From the NCBI GenBank assembly GCA_964461035.1, contig CAYWRI010000023.1, forward strand, positions 1 through 20,626: a stretch of DNA of 20,626 nucleotides, written 5' to 3'. This document shows, one piece after another, positions 7,039 to 14,649 of the stretch. A program made the position numbers and the translations under genes. The notes below the pieces were generated by a model that saw nothing but the letters and a program-made list of their open reading frames with translations, did no database searches and had not been told where the DNA came from. Within the stretch, counting starts at the first letter, position 1; the number at the start of each line of letters is the position of its first letter. Source of the DNA: CAYZNE01 sp964461035. GTDB lineage: Archaea; Nanobdellota; Nanobdellia; Woesearchaeales; CAYZNE01.

Positions 7039-7671
7039 ATGGTGTTTGTAAAAAGAATAATTCACAGTGCAATAATGTTAAAAAATAAAAATCTTGTCCT
7101 ATATATAGATCCGTATAAAATTCAGGATGATTCTGAGAAAGCAGATTTAATATTAATTTCTCACGACCATTATGATCATCTCAGTATTGAAGACATTAAA
7201 AAAATAGTTAAAGACGAAACAAAAATAATTCTTCCAAAATCTTGTATTGAAAAAGTATTAGATGTTTTTGAAGGAAAAAATATTGTGGGAGTAATTCCTG
7301 AACAAACACAAGATATAATGGGAATAAAAATTGAAACCATTCCAGCATACAATACAAACAAACAATTTCACAAAAAAGTCAATGATTGGATTGGTTTTGT
7401 TATAACTATTGACGATAAAAGAATATATTATGCAGGAGATACAGATTTAATTCCAGAAATGAATTTACTTTATAATATTGATTTAAGTATTCTTCCTGTT
7501 TCGGGAGTTTATGTAATGGATCCAGAAGAAGCTGCAAATGCAACAACAATAATTGATCAGAAATTAGCAATGCCCTGTCATTATGGAGATGCTGTTGGAA
7601 CTGAAGAAGATGCTAAATTATTCAAAAGAAAAACTTTCTGCGATGTTGTATTCGATGAAGTAGAATTGTAA
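7039..7671 (+). CDS. MBL-fold metal-dependent hydrolase (UlaG/UPF0173-like)
   Basis: A 210-aa single-domain protein. The metal-binding motif SHDHYDHLS (41-49) supplies His42, His44, Asp46 and His47. YYAGDTDL supplies the bridging Asp, and MPCHYGDAVGTEEDA near the C terminus supplies the last His, in the wording typical of the UlaG/UPF0173 branch (HYGTxxGTxxDA). The N-terminal HSAIMLKNKNLVLYIDPY corresponds to HSaxxlxxxgxxIxxDP of that group. Members hydrolyse various phosphoester, lactone or other substrates; the substrate here cannot be told. It has an SD site (7025-7030) and a TATA box further upstream. It converges with gyrB and stands alone. Confidence 0.85.
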   Translation: MVFVKRIIHSAIMLKNKNLVLYIDPYKIQDDSEKADLILISHDHYDHLSIEDIKKIVKDETKIILPKSCIEKVLDVFEGKNIVGVIPEQTQDIMGIKIETIPAYNTNKQFHKKVNDWIGFVITIDDKRIYYAGDTDLIPEMNLLYNIDLSILPVSGVYVMDPEEAANATTIIDQKLAMPCHYGDAVGTEEDAKLFKRKTFCDVVFDEVEL

Positions 7672-7797
7672 ATTCTTAAACTTAAAAATACTAATAATAA
7701 AATCATTCTTGTTTCTTTAAATAACGCAGAACTTAAAAAGTAAAACTGAACTTAGGTTAACCAGCACATAATAAAATAGAAAATAAAAGAAAAAATA

Positions 7798-9795
7798 TTA
7801 AACATCAATATTAGTAACTTTTTCAGCGTTCTCTTGAATAAATGCTCTTCTTATTTCAACATTATCTCCCATAAGAAGAGAGAATGTTTCATCAGCTAAT
7901 AAAGCATCTTCAACTGTTATCTGTTTTAGAAATCTTGTTTCAGGATTCATAGTAGTTTCCCAAAGCTGATCTGGATTCATTTCTCCAAGACCTTTATATC
8001 TTTGAACAGCTAATCCGTCAGAACCGCCAAGCTCTTCTATTATTCTATCTTTATGTGCATCATCCTGAGCATAATATTTTGCTTTGCCTTTTTTTATTAA
8101 ATAAAGTGGAGGCATCGCAATATACAAATAACCTGCATCGATTATTGGTTTCAAATATCTATAAAAAAGAGTTAGTTGTAATGTTGTTATATGAGAACCG
8201 TCTACATCAGAATCGGCCATCAATATTATTTTATGATATCTGCACTTATCAATATTGAAATCTTCACCTATTCCTGTGCCTAATGCAGTTATTATCATTG
8301 ACAACTTCTCTGATGTTAAAACTTTATTTATTCTAGATTTTTCAACATTAAGTATTTTACCAAAAACAGGGAGTATTGCTTGAGTTTCTCTAACTCTTGC
8401 CTGTTTTGCAGAACCTCCTGCAGAATCTCCTTCAACCACAAATATTTCACATTTTGCAGGATCTCTTTCTGAACAATCAGAAAGTTTTCCTGGAAGAGTT
8501 GAAGATTCAAGAATTGATTTTCTTCTAGTTAACTCTCTTGCTTTTTTCGCAGCATCTCTGGCTCTAGCTGCAAGAACCGCTTTACTAATAATCGAGAATG
8601 CAGATTTAGGATTTTCTTCAAAATAAGTTGTTAATTTATCAAATAATATGCTATCAACAATTCCTTTTATTTCGCTATTACCTAATTTTGTTTTTGTCTG
8701 ACCTTCAAATTGTGGATCCGACATTTTAACAGATATGATTGCTGAAAGACCTTCTCTGACATCGTCACTGGATAATCTTACTTGCACTATAGCTTTACTA
8801 TTTTTTCCTGATTTACCATTTGATTTAAAGAATTTAGAATAATTTTTATCAAGATAAGAATTTAAACTTCTTGTAATAGCAGATTTAAATCCTGAAAGAT
8901 GACTTCCACCTTCATGAGTGTTAATATTATTAACAAAACTAAAAACTGTTTCACTATAAGATTCAGTGTATTGAATAGCTACCTCAACTTCAACATTATC
9001 TTTTGTGTTTTCCACATAAATAATTTCGTGTAATGGATTCTTCTTTTTATTAAGATATTCAACAAAAGACCTTATTCCACCTTCATAATAAAAAGTTTCA
9101 TTAAATATTTTTTCAGGTCTTTCATCTATTAATTCTATTCTCAGACCTTTATTTAGGAATGCTAGTTCTTTTAATCTAACTTTTATTGTATCTAAGGAAA
9201 AAACAAGTTCTTCAAATATTTCGGGGTCTGGCCAAAATGTTATTAGGGTTCCTCGTTTTTTAGAAGGACCAATTAATTTTATTGGCGCATCAGTAATTCC
9301 TGTGCTAAAACTCTGATAGTGCTCAGTCCCATTTCTAAATACGGTAACTTTTAGTTTTTTAGAAAGTGCATTTACAACACTTATTCCAACACCATGCAAT
9401 CCTCCACTCACTTTATAAGAATCAGAATCAAATTTTCCTCCTGCATGAAGTTTTGTCATGACAACTTCTAGAGCAGATATTTTTAATACTGAATGAAGTT
9501 CAGTTGGAATTCCCCTACCATTGTCTTCAACAGTTACAGAATTATCTTTATGAATTGTTATAATTATTAAATCACAATGACCTGCCATGGCTTCATCTAT
9601 GGAATTATCTACAACTTCATATATTAAATGGTGAAGACCACTAGGACCTGTACTTCCTATATACATTCCAGGCCTTTTTCTTACTGCAGTTAGCCCAGTC
9701 AAAACAGTTATTTTAGATGCATCATAGGACTTGCTTTCATCTGTATTTTCTTGAATCAATTTTTCACCTTTGTTAACTATTTTATCGTCTGTCAA
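7798..9795 (-). CDS. gyrB: DNA gyrase subunit B
   Basis: A 665-aa type IIA topoisomerase ATPase/TOPRIM subunit. In order: GHKL ATPase with EVVDNSIDEA (60-69; Glu60 is the expected catalytic base, Asn64 binds Mg), DNGRGIP (91-97) and GGLHGVG (131-137); transducer with QTKTK (366-370) contacting ATP; TOPRIM with VEGDSAGGSA (454-463) and DSDVDG (528-533); C-terminal RYKGLGEMNPDQLWETTM and the EENAxxV-like tail. LWETTMNPETRFL points to GyrB rather than ParE. With GyrA it would introduce negative supercoils. Archaeal gyrase is of bacterial origin; gyrA is not beside it. The start is TTG at 9795: an in-frame TAA lies two codons upstream and no other start fits before the RPGMYIG motif. Two TATA-like boxes precede it. 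Confidence 0.95.
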   Translation of the reverse strand: MTDDKIVNKGEKLIQENTDESKSYDASKITVLTGLTAVRKRPGMYIGSTGPSGLHHLIYEVVDNSIDEAMAGHCDLIIITIHKDNSVTVEDNGRGIPTELHSVLKISALEVVMTKLHAGGKFDSDSYKVSGGLHGVGISVVNALSKKLKVTVFRNGTEHYQSFSTGITDAPIKLIGPSKKRGTLITFWPDPEIFEELVFSLDTIKVRLKELAFLNKGLRIELIDERPEKIFNETFYYEGGIRSFVEYLNKKKNPLHEIIYVENTKDNVEVEVAIQYTESYSETVFSFVNNINTHEGGSHLSGFKSAITRSLNSYLDKNYSKFFKSNGKSGKNSKAIVQVRLSSDDVREGLSAIISVKMSDPQFEGQTKTKLGNSEIKGIVDSILFDKLTTYFEENPKSAFSIISKAVLAARARDAAKKARELTRRKSILESSTLPGKLSDCSERDPAKCEIFVVEGDSAGGSAKQARVRETQAILPVFGKILNVEKSRINKVLTSEKLSMIITALGTGIGEDFNIDKCRYHKIILMADSDVDGSHITTLQLTLFYRYLKPIIDAGYLYIAMPPLYLIKKGKAKYYAQDDAHKDRIIEELGGSDGLAVQRYKGLGEMNPDQLWETTMNPETRFLKQITVEDALLADETFSLLMGDNVEIRRAFIQENAEKVTNIDV

Positions 9796-9818
9796 TTGTT
9801 AGTTAAGAACATTCGAGT

Positions 9819-9854
9819 TTATTATAGAAATGAAAGTGGTTTCCTTTATAAAAA
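9819..9854 (-). promoter_or_regulatory. Promoter region of gyrB with two TATA-like boxes
   Basis: The proximal box CTATAATAA (9819-9827) is about 28 nt before the TTG start and would give a leaderless mRNA. A distal, better-looking TTTTTATAAAGG (9843-9854) would give a leader of roughly 28 nt. No SD site is present in that leader. I cannot choose between them from sequence. Confidence 0.4.
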
Positions 9855-9910
9855 TTGCGATTTTTAGACCTATTGTGAAATCTTATTTTAGCAACAAAAA
9901 AACAGAATTA

Positions 9911-10306
9911 CTAGTTATCTTGATTTTCTAAATCAACAATGTTTTTAGGACAATATCCAAAAGAACAAACTTTTCCTGTTTTAGCACACATAAATGTAAC
10001 AACATTTTTTGTATCATTCATTTCTTTGTATTCACAATCATCCCAAATTTCTGCTTTCCAAGACATTACATCACTAAATCTTTTCTCATGTAATGAATCA
10101 AGAGCAGAAAGTTCTTTATTTTCAAGAGTTTTCAAATTACCTAAATGTTCTATTTCTTCAGATTCCATTGATTTTAGATTTACAAGATTTTTAAGTTCTA
10201 CTTCTTCCATTTGTTCAATATTAGAAACCTTGGCATTTATATCTTGCATTGTCTTACGCAATTCAGAAAGTTCATTTTTTAGCTCTTCAATATTTGAATT
10301 ACTCAT
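9911..10306 (-). CDS. Coiled-coil protein with Cys-rich C-terminal tail
   Basis: A 131-aa acidic protein that I do not recognise. Residues 1-80 are predicted coiled coil by eye: NIEELKNELSELRKTMQDIN is followed by three similar helical stretches ending LKNLVNLKSME, IEHLGNLKTLE and LSALDSLHEK, an imperfect repeat of about 14 residues. The last 45 residues hold four cysteines in the order DDCEYKE, FMCAK, KVCSF, GYCPKN (C-x20-C-x6-C-x4-C or close), a possible zinc site. No signal peptide or membrane helix. It lies about 115 bp upstream of gyrB on the same strand, but gyrB has its own TATA-like boxes. The start at ATG 10306 has a weak GAGATG SD-like site. A structural or adaptor role is only a guess. 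Confidence 0.75.
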   Translation of the reverse strand: MSNSNIEELKNELSELRKTMQDINAKVSNIEQMEEVELKNLVNLKSMESEEIEHLGNLKTLENKELSALDSLHEKRFSDVMSWKAEIWDDCEYKEMNDTKNVVTFMCAKTGKVCSFGYCPKNIVDLENQDN

Positions 10307-10441
10307 TCTAACATCTCTAATTAAGTTACAAGTTTAAAAATTTATTGCAAAATTAACACGTTCAGAATTGATTGTTTATTATGTTGCAATAAATCATATT
10401 AGTTTAAACAAAGAATGCTAGTACTGAAAAAAAGCAATTAA

Positions 10442-10450
10442 TTTATAAGT
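10442..10450 (+). promoter_or_regulatory. TATA box before the interrupted gene start
   Basis: TTTATAAGT is centred 26 nt before an ATG at 10472, the spacing used by the leaderless genes in this window. It supports a real transcription start for the short frame that follows and runs into the IS remnant. Confidence 0.45.
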
Positions 10451-10471
10451 ATTAAATAATAGTGTGAAAGA

Positions 10472-10543
10472 ATGATCATCAAAAAAATGAGTAAACAAAG
10501 AGAAAAAAGTGAAGAATTTAATATGACATACTCCCCAACCTAA
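10472..10543 (+). pseudogene. 5' fragment of a gene interrupted by the IS element
   Basis: The frame reads MIIKKMSKQREKSEEFNM and then enters the hairpin end of the IS remnant (MTYSPT and stop at 10541-10543). It has a TATA box at the leaderless spacing and normal local codon use. The open but startless frame on the other side of the IS (11165-11221, continuous with the PEP-domain gene) is a candidate for the rest of the gene. It could instead be a chance short ORF; the link is inference. Confidence 0.35.
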
Positions 10544-10552
10544 AGGTCGGGG
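10533..10552. repeat. Right-end hairpin of the IS200-like element
   Basis: CCCCAACC-TAAA-GGTCGGGG pairs over 8 positions with a single A-C mismatch. The core CCTAAAGGTC recurs at 11145-11154 near the other end. Confidence 0.7.
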
Positions 10553-10572
10553 TATCTTGTTAAAACGAGTCT

Positions 10573-11003
10573 TCAGATTTGAGCATGATGCTGTTCTTGA
10601 TTTTGAATATAATTCTGCACAGTATTAAATTCATTATAGCCCCCCATTGTTGCACAACCTCCTGCACTCCACAAACGTCCTCTTGAAAGCCTAATTTTAC
10701 TTTTAGGATAATATTTAAAGAAAAGAAATGCTGAACCACCTTTCAAAAGCATTAATGCTTTTGAATCAATAACATAATGAGGTAAAGTAATAAGCATATG
10801 AACATGTTCAGGCATAATAGTTAAAGTATGAATTCTTATATTATGCTTATAAGCAACATTCCTAATACACGCTTCAACTAAGTTTTTCTATTTAAACTTA
10901 CCAAACACCTTATACCTAATACTTCGTAGCAAATTCAACATGCCAATAATTCAAACCTATTTTATGAGAAAACTTTTTTAAAGTTGAAAAAACATTTATC
11001 CAT
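10573..11003 (-). pseudogene. tnpA: TnpA (Y1 HUH transposase) pseudogene
   Basis: The remnant reads in three phases. The ATG at 11003 gives MDKCFFNFKKVFS. A second phase gives HKIGLNYWHVEFATKY, which is the TnpA N-terminal strand. A third gives RYKVFGKFK, an in-frame TAG (10888-10890), then KNLVEACIRNVAYKHNIRIH and TIMPEHVHMLI. HVH in MPEHVHM is the HUH metal motif, and the Tyr of TVQNYIQNQEQHH near the end is the expected nucleophile. One shift is an extra T near 10920. Two frameshifts plus one stop mean it cannot make an active enzyme. An ATG at 10815 would give only the last 80 residues. Confidence 0.85.
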
Positions 11004-11004
11004 C

Positions 11005-11087
11005 TTGTTCGCCTCCAGCGAACAAAGTTAAAACTACATGAAAGCGTGTAACTTTTGCGCAACTTCGTTCGCACTAAAAATAGTGCG
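11005..11087. repeat. Two hairpins in the IS leader
   Basis: TTGTTCGC-CTCCA-GCGAACAA (11005-11025, 8 perfect pairs) and CGCACTA-AAAA-TAGTGCG (11070-11087, 7 perfect pairs) stand out from the AT-rich surroundings. They lie just upstream of the tnpA start. In this family such leader structures take part in control of tnpA expression; that role here is inferred. Confidence 0.5.
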
Positions 11088-11221
11088 GCAAAGCCACAAT
11101 AAAAACATTTCTAGAAAAAACACATTCAAAACAGAAATAAACGACCTAAAGGTCAAAGAATTAAACCCCAAAGCTCACTAAACGTTCACCATTAAAAAAA
11201 GAGTTTAGACAATTTCTAAAA

Positions 11222-12340
11222 ATGTGTGATATTTGGTGGAATTATGGTATTATCTGCGAAGATAAAGGAGAATATATTAGCAGATTAATTATAAAGAAAA
11301 TATCTGAGAAAAGAAAAATATCTGAGAAAAAAGCAAGAGAACTAATGAATAAAATTGCACATCCAACAGAATTAACTTCATTTATAAAAGAAAGATTAGA
11401 ATTTTTGAAAGCTTGTAAATTTGTAGTGAAAAATAAACTTTCTCAAGCCAATATTTTAAAAAATAAAGAATTCAATAAACTATATCAAGAATACAATAAA
11501 AAGTTTTTTTTTACAAAAACAGATTTTAAAGATAGAAAAATCATTACTCCTAAAGTATTTATTAAAGAAATTTATTTAGAAATCAAAAATAAAAATCTTT
11601 CGGATGTTGAAGCAGAAATCAAAAATATGTATGAAAAAACAAGCAATATTTCCAGAATAAGAAAAGAAACTATTAACTCAACAAATTTGGGTGAAGAAGA
11701 AAAAAGATTAATTTCTCTAATGGAGCAAATTATTTTATGGATGGATTACAGAAAAGAAGGAATGATGAAACAGTTTTATTATTTTACATCTTTTGTACAT
11801 GAATTTGGAAAAAGAAAAAAAGAAACTTATTCTACTTTAGAACAATTAACTCTTGATGAACTAATAAATTGGATTGATGATAGATTTAAAATTAATAAAA
11901 AAATAATTGAAAAAAGAAAAAAAGAAGTGATGATTGTTTACAGAAAAGGTAAGAAAAGACAATTTATTTACGGTAAAAAAGCAAAAGAATTACTTGAATT
12001 AATACAATATAAATCAGAAGAAATAAAAGGAACTGTTGCAAGCACAGGAGGTAAATTAATGATTTCAGGAAAAGCAAGAATTGTTATGGATGCTGTAAAA
12101 GACCAATTAGATAAAGGAGAAATTTTAGTAACTAGTATGACAAGAATAGAATTTGTTCCTCTTTTAAAAAAAGCTCTTGCAATTGTTACAAATGAAGGCG
12201 GAATGGCATATCATGCCGCAATTGTAAGTAGAGAATTAAATATTCCTTGCATCACAGGCACAAAAAACGCTACAAAAAATATTAAAAATGATTCTAGAAT
12301 AACACTTAATCTGAAAACTGGTGAAATAATCACAAATTAA
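11222..12340 (+). CDS. PEP-utilising mobile-domain (phosphohistidine) protein, probably 5'-truncated
   Basis: A 372-aa frame. The last 105 residues form the swivelling phosphohistidine domain shared by PEP synthase and PPDK: GTVASTGGKLMISGKARIV (270-288), EILVTSMTRIEFVPLLKKAL (300-319), then TNEGGMAYHAAIVSRELNIP (323-342), where His331 is the phosphorylatable residue. The ATP-grasp and PEP/pyruvate-barrel domains of the full enzymes are absent. The N-terminal 265 residues are basic, helical and unrecognised (WWNYGIICEDKGEY, several Lys/Glu runs). The frame stays open upstream to 11165 with coding-like sequence (PLKKEFRQFLK) but no start codon, and no TATA or SD precedes ATG 11222. I infer that the true 5' end was cut off by the IS remnant next to it. 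Function unknown; a partial phosphotransfer protein is the best description. Confidence 0.75.
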   Translation: MCDIWWNYGIICEDKGEYISRLIIKKISEKRKISEKKARELMNKIAHPTELTSFIKERLEFLKACKFVVKNKLSQANILKNKEFNKLYQEYNKKFFFTKTDFKDRKIITPKVFIKEIYLEIKNKNLSDVEAEIKNMYEKTSNISRIRKETINSTNLGEEEKRLISLMEQIILWMDYRKEGMMKQFYYFTSFVHEFGKRKKETYSTLEQLTLDELINWIDDRFKINKKIIEKRKKEVMIVYRKGKKRQFIYGKKAKELLELIQYKSEEIKGTVASTGGKLMISGKARIVMDAVKDQLDKGEILVTSMTRIEFVPLLKKALAIVTNEGGMAYHAAIVSRELNIPCITGTKNATKNIKNDSRITLNLKTGEIITN

Positions 12341-12454
12341 TAAAATTTGTTTTAAAAAAATTGATAATTAACTAAACTAAAAATTTCTTAAAACTCTGAA
12401 AAATCCTAAAAGTTTTTAAAGAAATAATACTAAAGTGAGTATCATAATAAGGTA

Positions 12455-12498
12455 GGTATATCATACTAAATATAAAATGAATAAAGAACTTAAGAGGT
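12455..12498 (+). promoter_or_regulatory. Promoter and SD site of the por operon
   Basis: GGTATATCA (12455-12463) and AAATATAAAA (12468-12477) are both TATA-like. The SD AGAGGTG (12492-12498) sits 6 nt before the ATG at 12505, so the mRNA must start upstream of it; the first box fits that better. Confidence 0.45.
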
Positions 12499-12504
12499 GT
12501 TTAT

Positions 12505-13092
12505 ATGAATAATCCAGACAATACAATTTCTATAGTAATTCATGGTAGAGGAGGACAAGGTGCAAAAACCGCTGCAATGTTACTAGCAGAAGTTGCAATA
12601 TCTTTAGGACGATATGCTCAAGCTTTTCCAGAATATGGACCTGAAAGAAGTGGTGCACCAGTGAAAGCATATATTAGAATTTCAGATAAAGCCATCAGAA
12701 CTCATCAACCAATCATTAATCCTGATATTGTTATTATAATAGATGATTCGCTTTTAGATTTTATTTCAGTTACAGATGGAATAAAACCTGATTCTACAAT
12801 TGTAATAAACACAAACAATTCTGAAGTTACAAAAAAGAAACTTAAACTTCCGAAGGGATTTTTTGGTAAAATTGCAGTTGTCAATGCAACAGCTATTGCA
12901 TTAGAAAGAATTGGTGCAAACAAATCAAACACTGCAACTCTTGCAGCAACACTTAAAGTTATGGATTTTATTAAATTCAATGAATTTCAACAAGAAGCAA
13001 AAAGTATTCTAATACATAAACTCGGAAAAGAAAAAACAGATCAAAACATGTTAGCAATTAAAGATGCGTTTGAAGAGGTGAAAGTTATATGA
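12505..13092 (+). CDS. porG: Pyruvate/2-oxoacid:ferredoxin oxidoreductase, gamma subunit
   Basis: A 195-aa catalytic-gamma domain of the POR/KOR family, with VIHGRGGQGAKTAA (11-24) and QAFPEYGPERSGAPVKAYIR (39-58), both family signatures. The complex oxidises pyruvate and CoA to acetyl-CoA, CO2 and two reduced ferredoxins. It is the first gene of a four-gene operon in the archaeal order gamma-delta-alpha-beta. The stop overlaps the delta start by 4 nt (ATGA). SD AGAGGTG is 6 nt before the start. A branched-chain 2-oxoacid (VOR) specificity has the same subunit layout and cannot be fully excluded. Confidence 0.93.
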   Translation: MNNPDNTISIVIHGRGGQGAKTAAMLLAEVAISLGRYAQAFPEYGPERSGAPVKAYIRISDKAIRTHQPIINPDIVIIIDDSLLDFISVTDGIKPDSTIVINTNNSEVTKKKLKLPKGFFGKIAVVNATAIALERIGANKSNTATLAATLKVMDFIKFNEFQQEAKSILIHKLGKEKTDQNMLAIKDAFEEVKVI

Positions 13093-13385
13093 ATTCTGAA
13101 TTAAAATCACATAAAAAAATGGAACCAGGAGGACTTACTGAACCTGCATCTTCATTAAAAAATAAAACAGGTTCTTGGAGATCTATGAGACCAAAATGGG
13201 ATGCTAAAAAATGTGTTCATTGCATGTTTTGTGCAGTTTATTGCCCAGATAATTGCATACTTGCAAAAAAAGGTAAAAGAACAGAAACAGATTTAAACTA
13301 TTGTAAAGGTTGTGGAATATGTGCAAATGTTTGTCCTGTTAATGCAATAAAAATGGTTAAAGAGCATGAAGGTGGGAAAAAATGA
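13089..13385 (+). CDS. porD: 2-Oxoacid:ferredoxin oxidoreductase, delta subunit (2[4Fe-4S] ferredoxin)
   Basis: A 98-aa ferredoxin-like subunit with two 4Fe-4S motifs: CVHCMFCAVYCPDNC and CKGCGICANVCPVNA. It carries electrons from the thiamine centre of the complex to free ferredoxin. The N-terminal 30 residues (MEPGGLTEPASS, TGSWRSMRPKWD) match the usual POR delta leader that wraps the other subunits. SD AGAGGTGA lies 9-10 nt before the start inside porG, and both ends overlap neighbours by 4 nt, so translation is coupled. Confidence 0.95.
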   Translation: MNSELKSHKKMEPGGLTEPASSLKNKTGSWRSMRPKWDAKKCVHCMFCAVYCPDNCILAKKGKRTETDLNYCKGCGICANVCPVNAIKMVKEHEGGKK

Positions 13386-14644
13386 AGACACACATTACTT
13401 TTCAAAATAAACTCATTGTGAAAAAAATAGGTGCTCCAAGAAAAAAAATACCTCACGATATCAAAAAGAAAACAATGTTGGCGCTTACGGGTGGAGAAGC
13501 TGCAGCAATGGCAATGAAACAGGTAAATCCAGATGTGGCGGCAGTATATCCGATAACTCCACAAACTCCAATAATGGCTGCATTTTCAAATTATTGGGCA
13601 GATGGCGCAGTCAATACTGAAATGATTCATGTAGAATCAGAACATTCGGCTATGTCTGCTTGTGTTGGAGCGAGCGCGGCAGGAGCAAGAGTAATGACTG
13701 CGACAGCAAGTGTTGGTCTTGCGCTAATGTTTGAAATTCTTCCTGTTGCATCTGGAACAAGATTACCTATAGTAATGAATATTGCAAATAGAGCATTAAG
13801 TGCACCAATAAATATTCATTGTGATTATTCAGATACAATGGCCACAAGAGATCAAGGATGGATTCAAATATATTCTGAAAATGCTCAAGAAGTTTATGAA
13901 AATACATTACTTGCAGTTAAACTTGCTGAATCTATAAACTTACCTGCAATGGTTTGTCAAGATGGTTTTTTAACAAGTCACAGTATTGAAAACATAATTG
14001 TTTATCCTGATGATATTATAAGAAAATTTCTTGGAACAAGAAAACCGTATAGACCTTTACTTGATGTAAAAAATCCAGTTACTTATGGCCCTTTGCAATT
14101 ACAAAATTATTATTTTGAAACAAAAAAACAAGTAGAAGATGCTATGAATAAAGCAAAAAAAGAATATCTTATTGTTGGAAAGTCTCTTAAAAAAATAACA
14201 GGAACTGACTATGAATATTTTGAATCATATTTTCTTGAAGATGCTGAATATGCAATAATAACAATGTCTTCTACAGCAGGAACAACAAAAGTTGTAGTAG
14301 ATAAATTAAGAGCTCAAGGTAAAAAAGTTGGTCTTCTAAAAATAAAATTATACAGACCTTTTGTTTATGAAGAATATGGTAAAGCATTAATTCATTTAAA
14401 AGGAATTGCAGTTCTTGATAGAAGTTTAACAATAGGTGCAGAGTGCCCAATTTATACTGATATCAAAAGTACATTATTCAATATGTATGTGAACGCAAAA
14501 AAGAAATTTGAAATACCTAAACTACAAAGTTACACATATGGCCTTGGAGGAAGAGATATTTTTGAATCAGACATAGAATCAGTATTTGAAGAACTAGAAA
14601 AAGGAAAATTATCTAATGAGAAAAAATATATTGGATTGAGGTGA
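13382..14644 (+). CDS. porA: 2-Oxoacid:ferredoxin oxidoreductase, alpha subunit
   Basis: A 420-aa alpha subunit. The N-terminal pyrimidine-binding domain has LTGGEAAAMAMKQVNPDVAA (35-54) and YPITPQTPIM, and the ESEHSAMSACVGASAAGARV stretch with the Glu that activates the thiamine pyrophosphate of the beta subunit. The C-terminal domain II has GLLKIKLYRPFVYEEY and LDRSLTIGAECP, as in POR alpha. Length and order are normal for archaeal four-subunit enzymes. The first 30 residues (to KKKTMLAL) are longer than usual, and a later start is possible, but SD GGTGGG (13371-13376) and the ATGA overlap with porD support 13382. Confidence 0.94.
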   Translation: MKTHITFQNKLIVKKIGAPRKKIPHDIKKKTMLALTGGEAAAMAMKQVNPDVAAVYPITPQTPIMAAFSNYWADGAVNTEMIHVESEHSAMSACVGASAAGARVMTATASVGLALMFEILPVASGTRLPIVMNIANRALSAPINIHCDYSDTMATRDQGWIQIYSENAQEVYENTLLAVKLAESINLPAMVCQDGFLTSHSIENIIVYPDDIIRKFLGTRKPYRPLLDVKNPVTYGPLQLQNYYFETKKQVEDAMNKAKKEYLIVGKSLKKITGTDYEYFESYFLEDAEYAIITMSSTAGTTKVVVDKLRAQGKKVGLLKIKLYRPFVYEEYGKALIHLKGIAVLDRSLTIGAECPIYTDIKSTLFNMYVNAKKKFEIPKLQSYTYGLGGRDIFESDIESVFEELEKGKLSNEKKYIGLR

Positions 14645-14649
14645 TTACT

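Larger units (their letters stand above)
10533..11154 (-). mobile_element. IS200/IS605-type insertion sequence, decayed
   Basis: A decayed tnpA-only element. Downstream of tnpA lies the hairpin CCCCAACCTAAAGGTCGGGG (10533-10552; one A-C mismatch, 4-nt loop), the typical right-end structure of IS200/IS605 elements. Upstream of tnpA the matching GACCTAAAGGTC (11143-11154) is the likely left-end hairpin, with CCCC just outside it. Two more perfect hairpins lie in the leader: TTGTTCGC/GCGAACAA (11005-11025) and CGCACTA/TAGTGCG (11070-11087). There is no tnpB. These elements insert without target duplication, so the exact ends (about 10525 and 11168) cannot be fixed. Confidence 0.75.

Noticed and set aside
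9939..10337. A 132-residue plus-strand ORF opposite the coiled-coil gene
   Set aside because: It mirrors the Glu/Leu/Lys coiled-coil codons as Ser/Phe-rich sequence, the usual shadow pattern.
6655..10390. Recurrent TTGCAAT/ATTGCAA in intergenic regions as a possible regulator site
   Set aside because: Only a handful of 7-bp matches in very AT-rich DNA; no consistent position relative to genes.
10320..10530. Possible tRNA or small RNA gene in the spacer before the IS element
   Set aside because: No cloverleaf, no GC-rich stem and no TPsiC-like GTTCRANNC in the right place.
12477..12512. An 11-codon upstream ORF (MNKELKRCLYE) whose stop overlaps the porG start
   Set aside because: The more likely TATA box would start transcription after its ATG, and it carries the porG SD inside it; probably chance.
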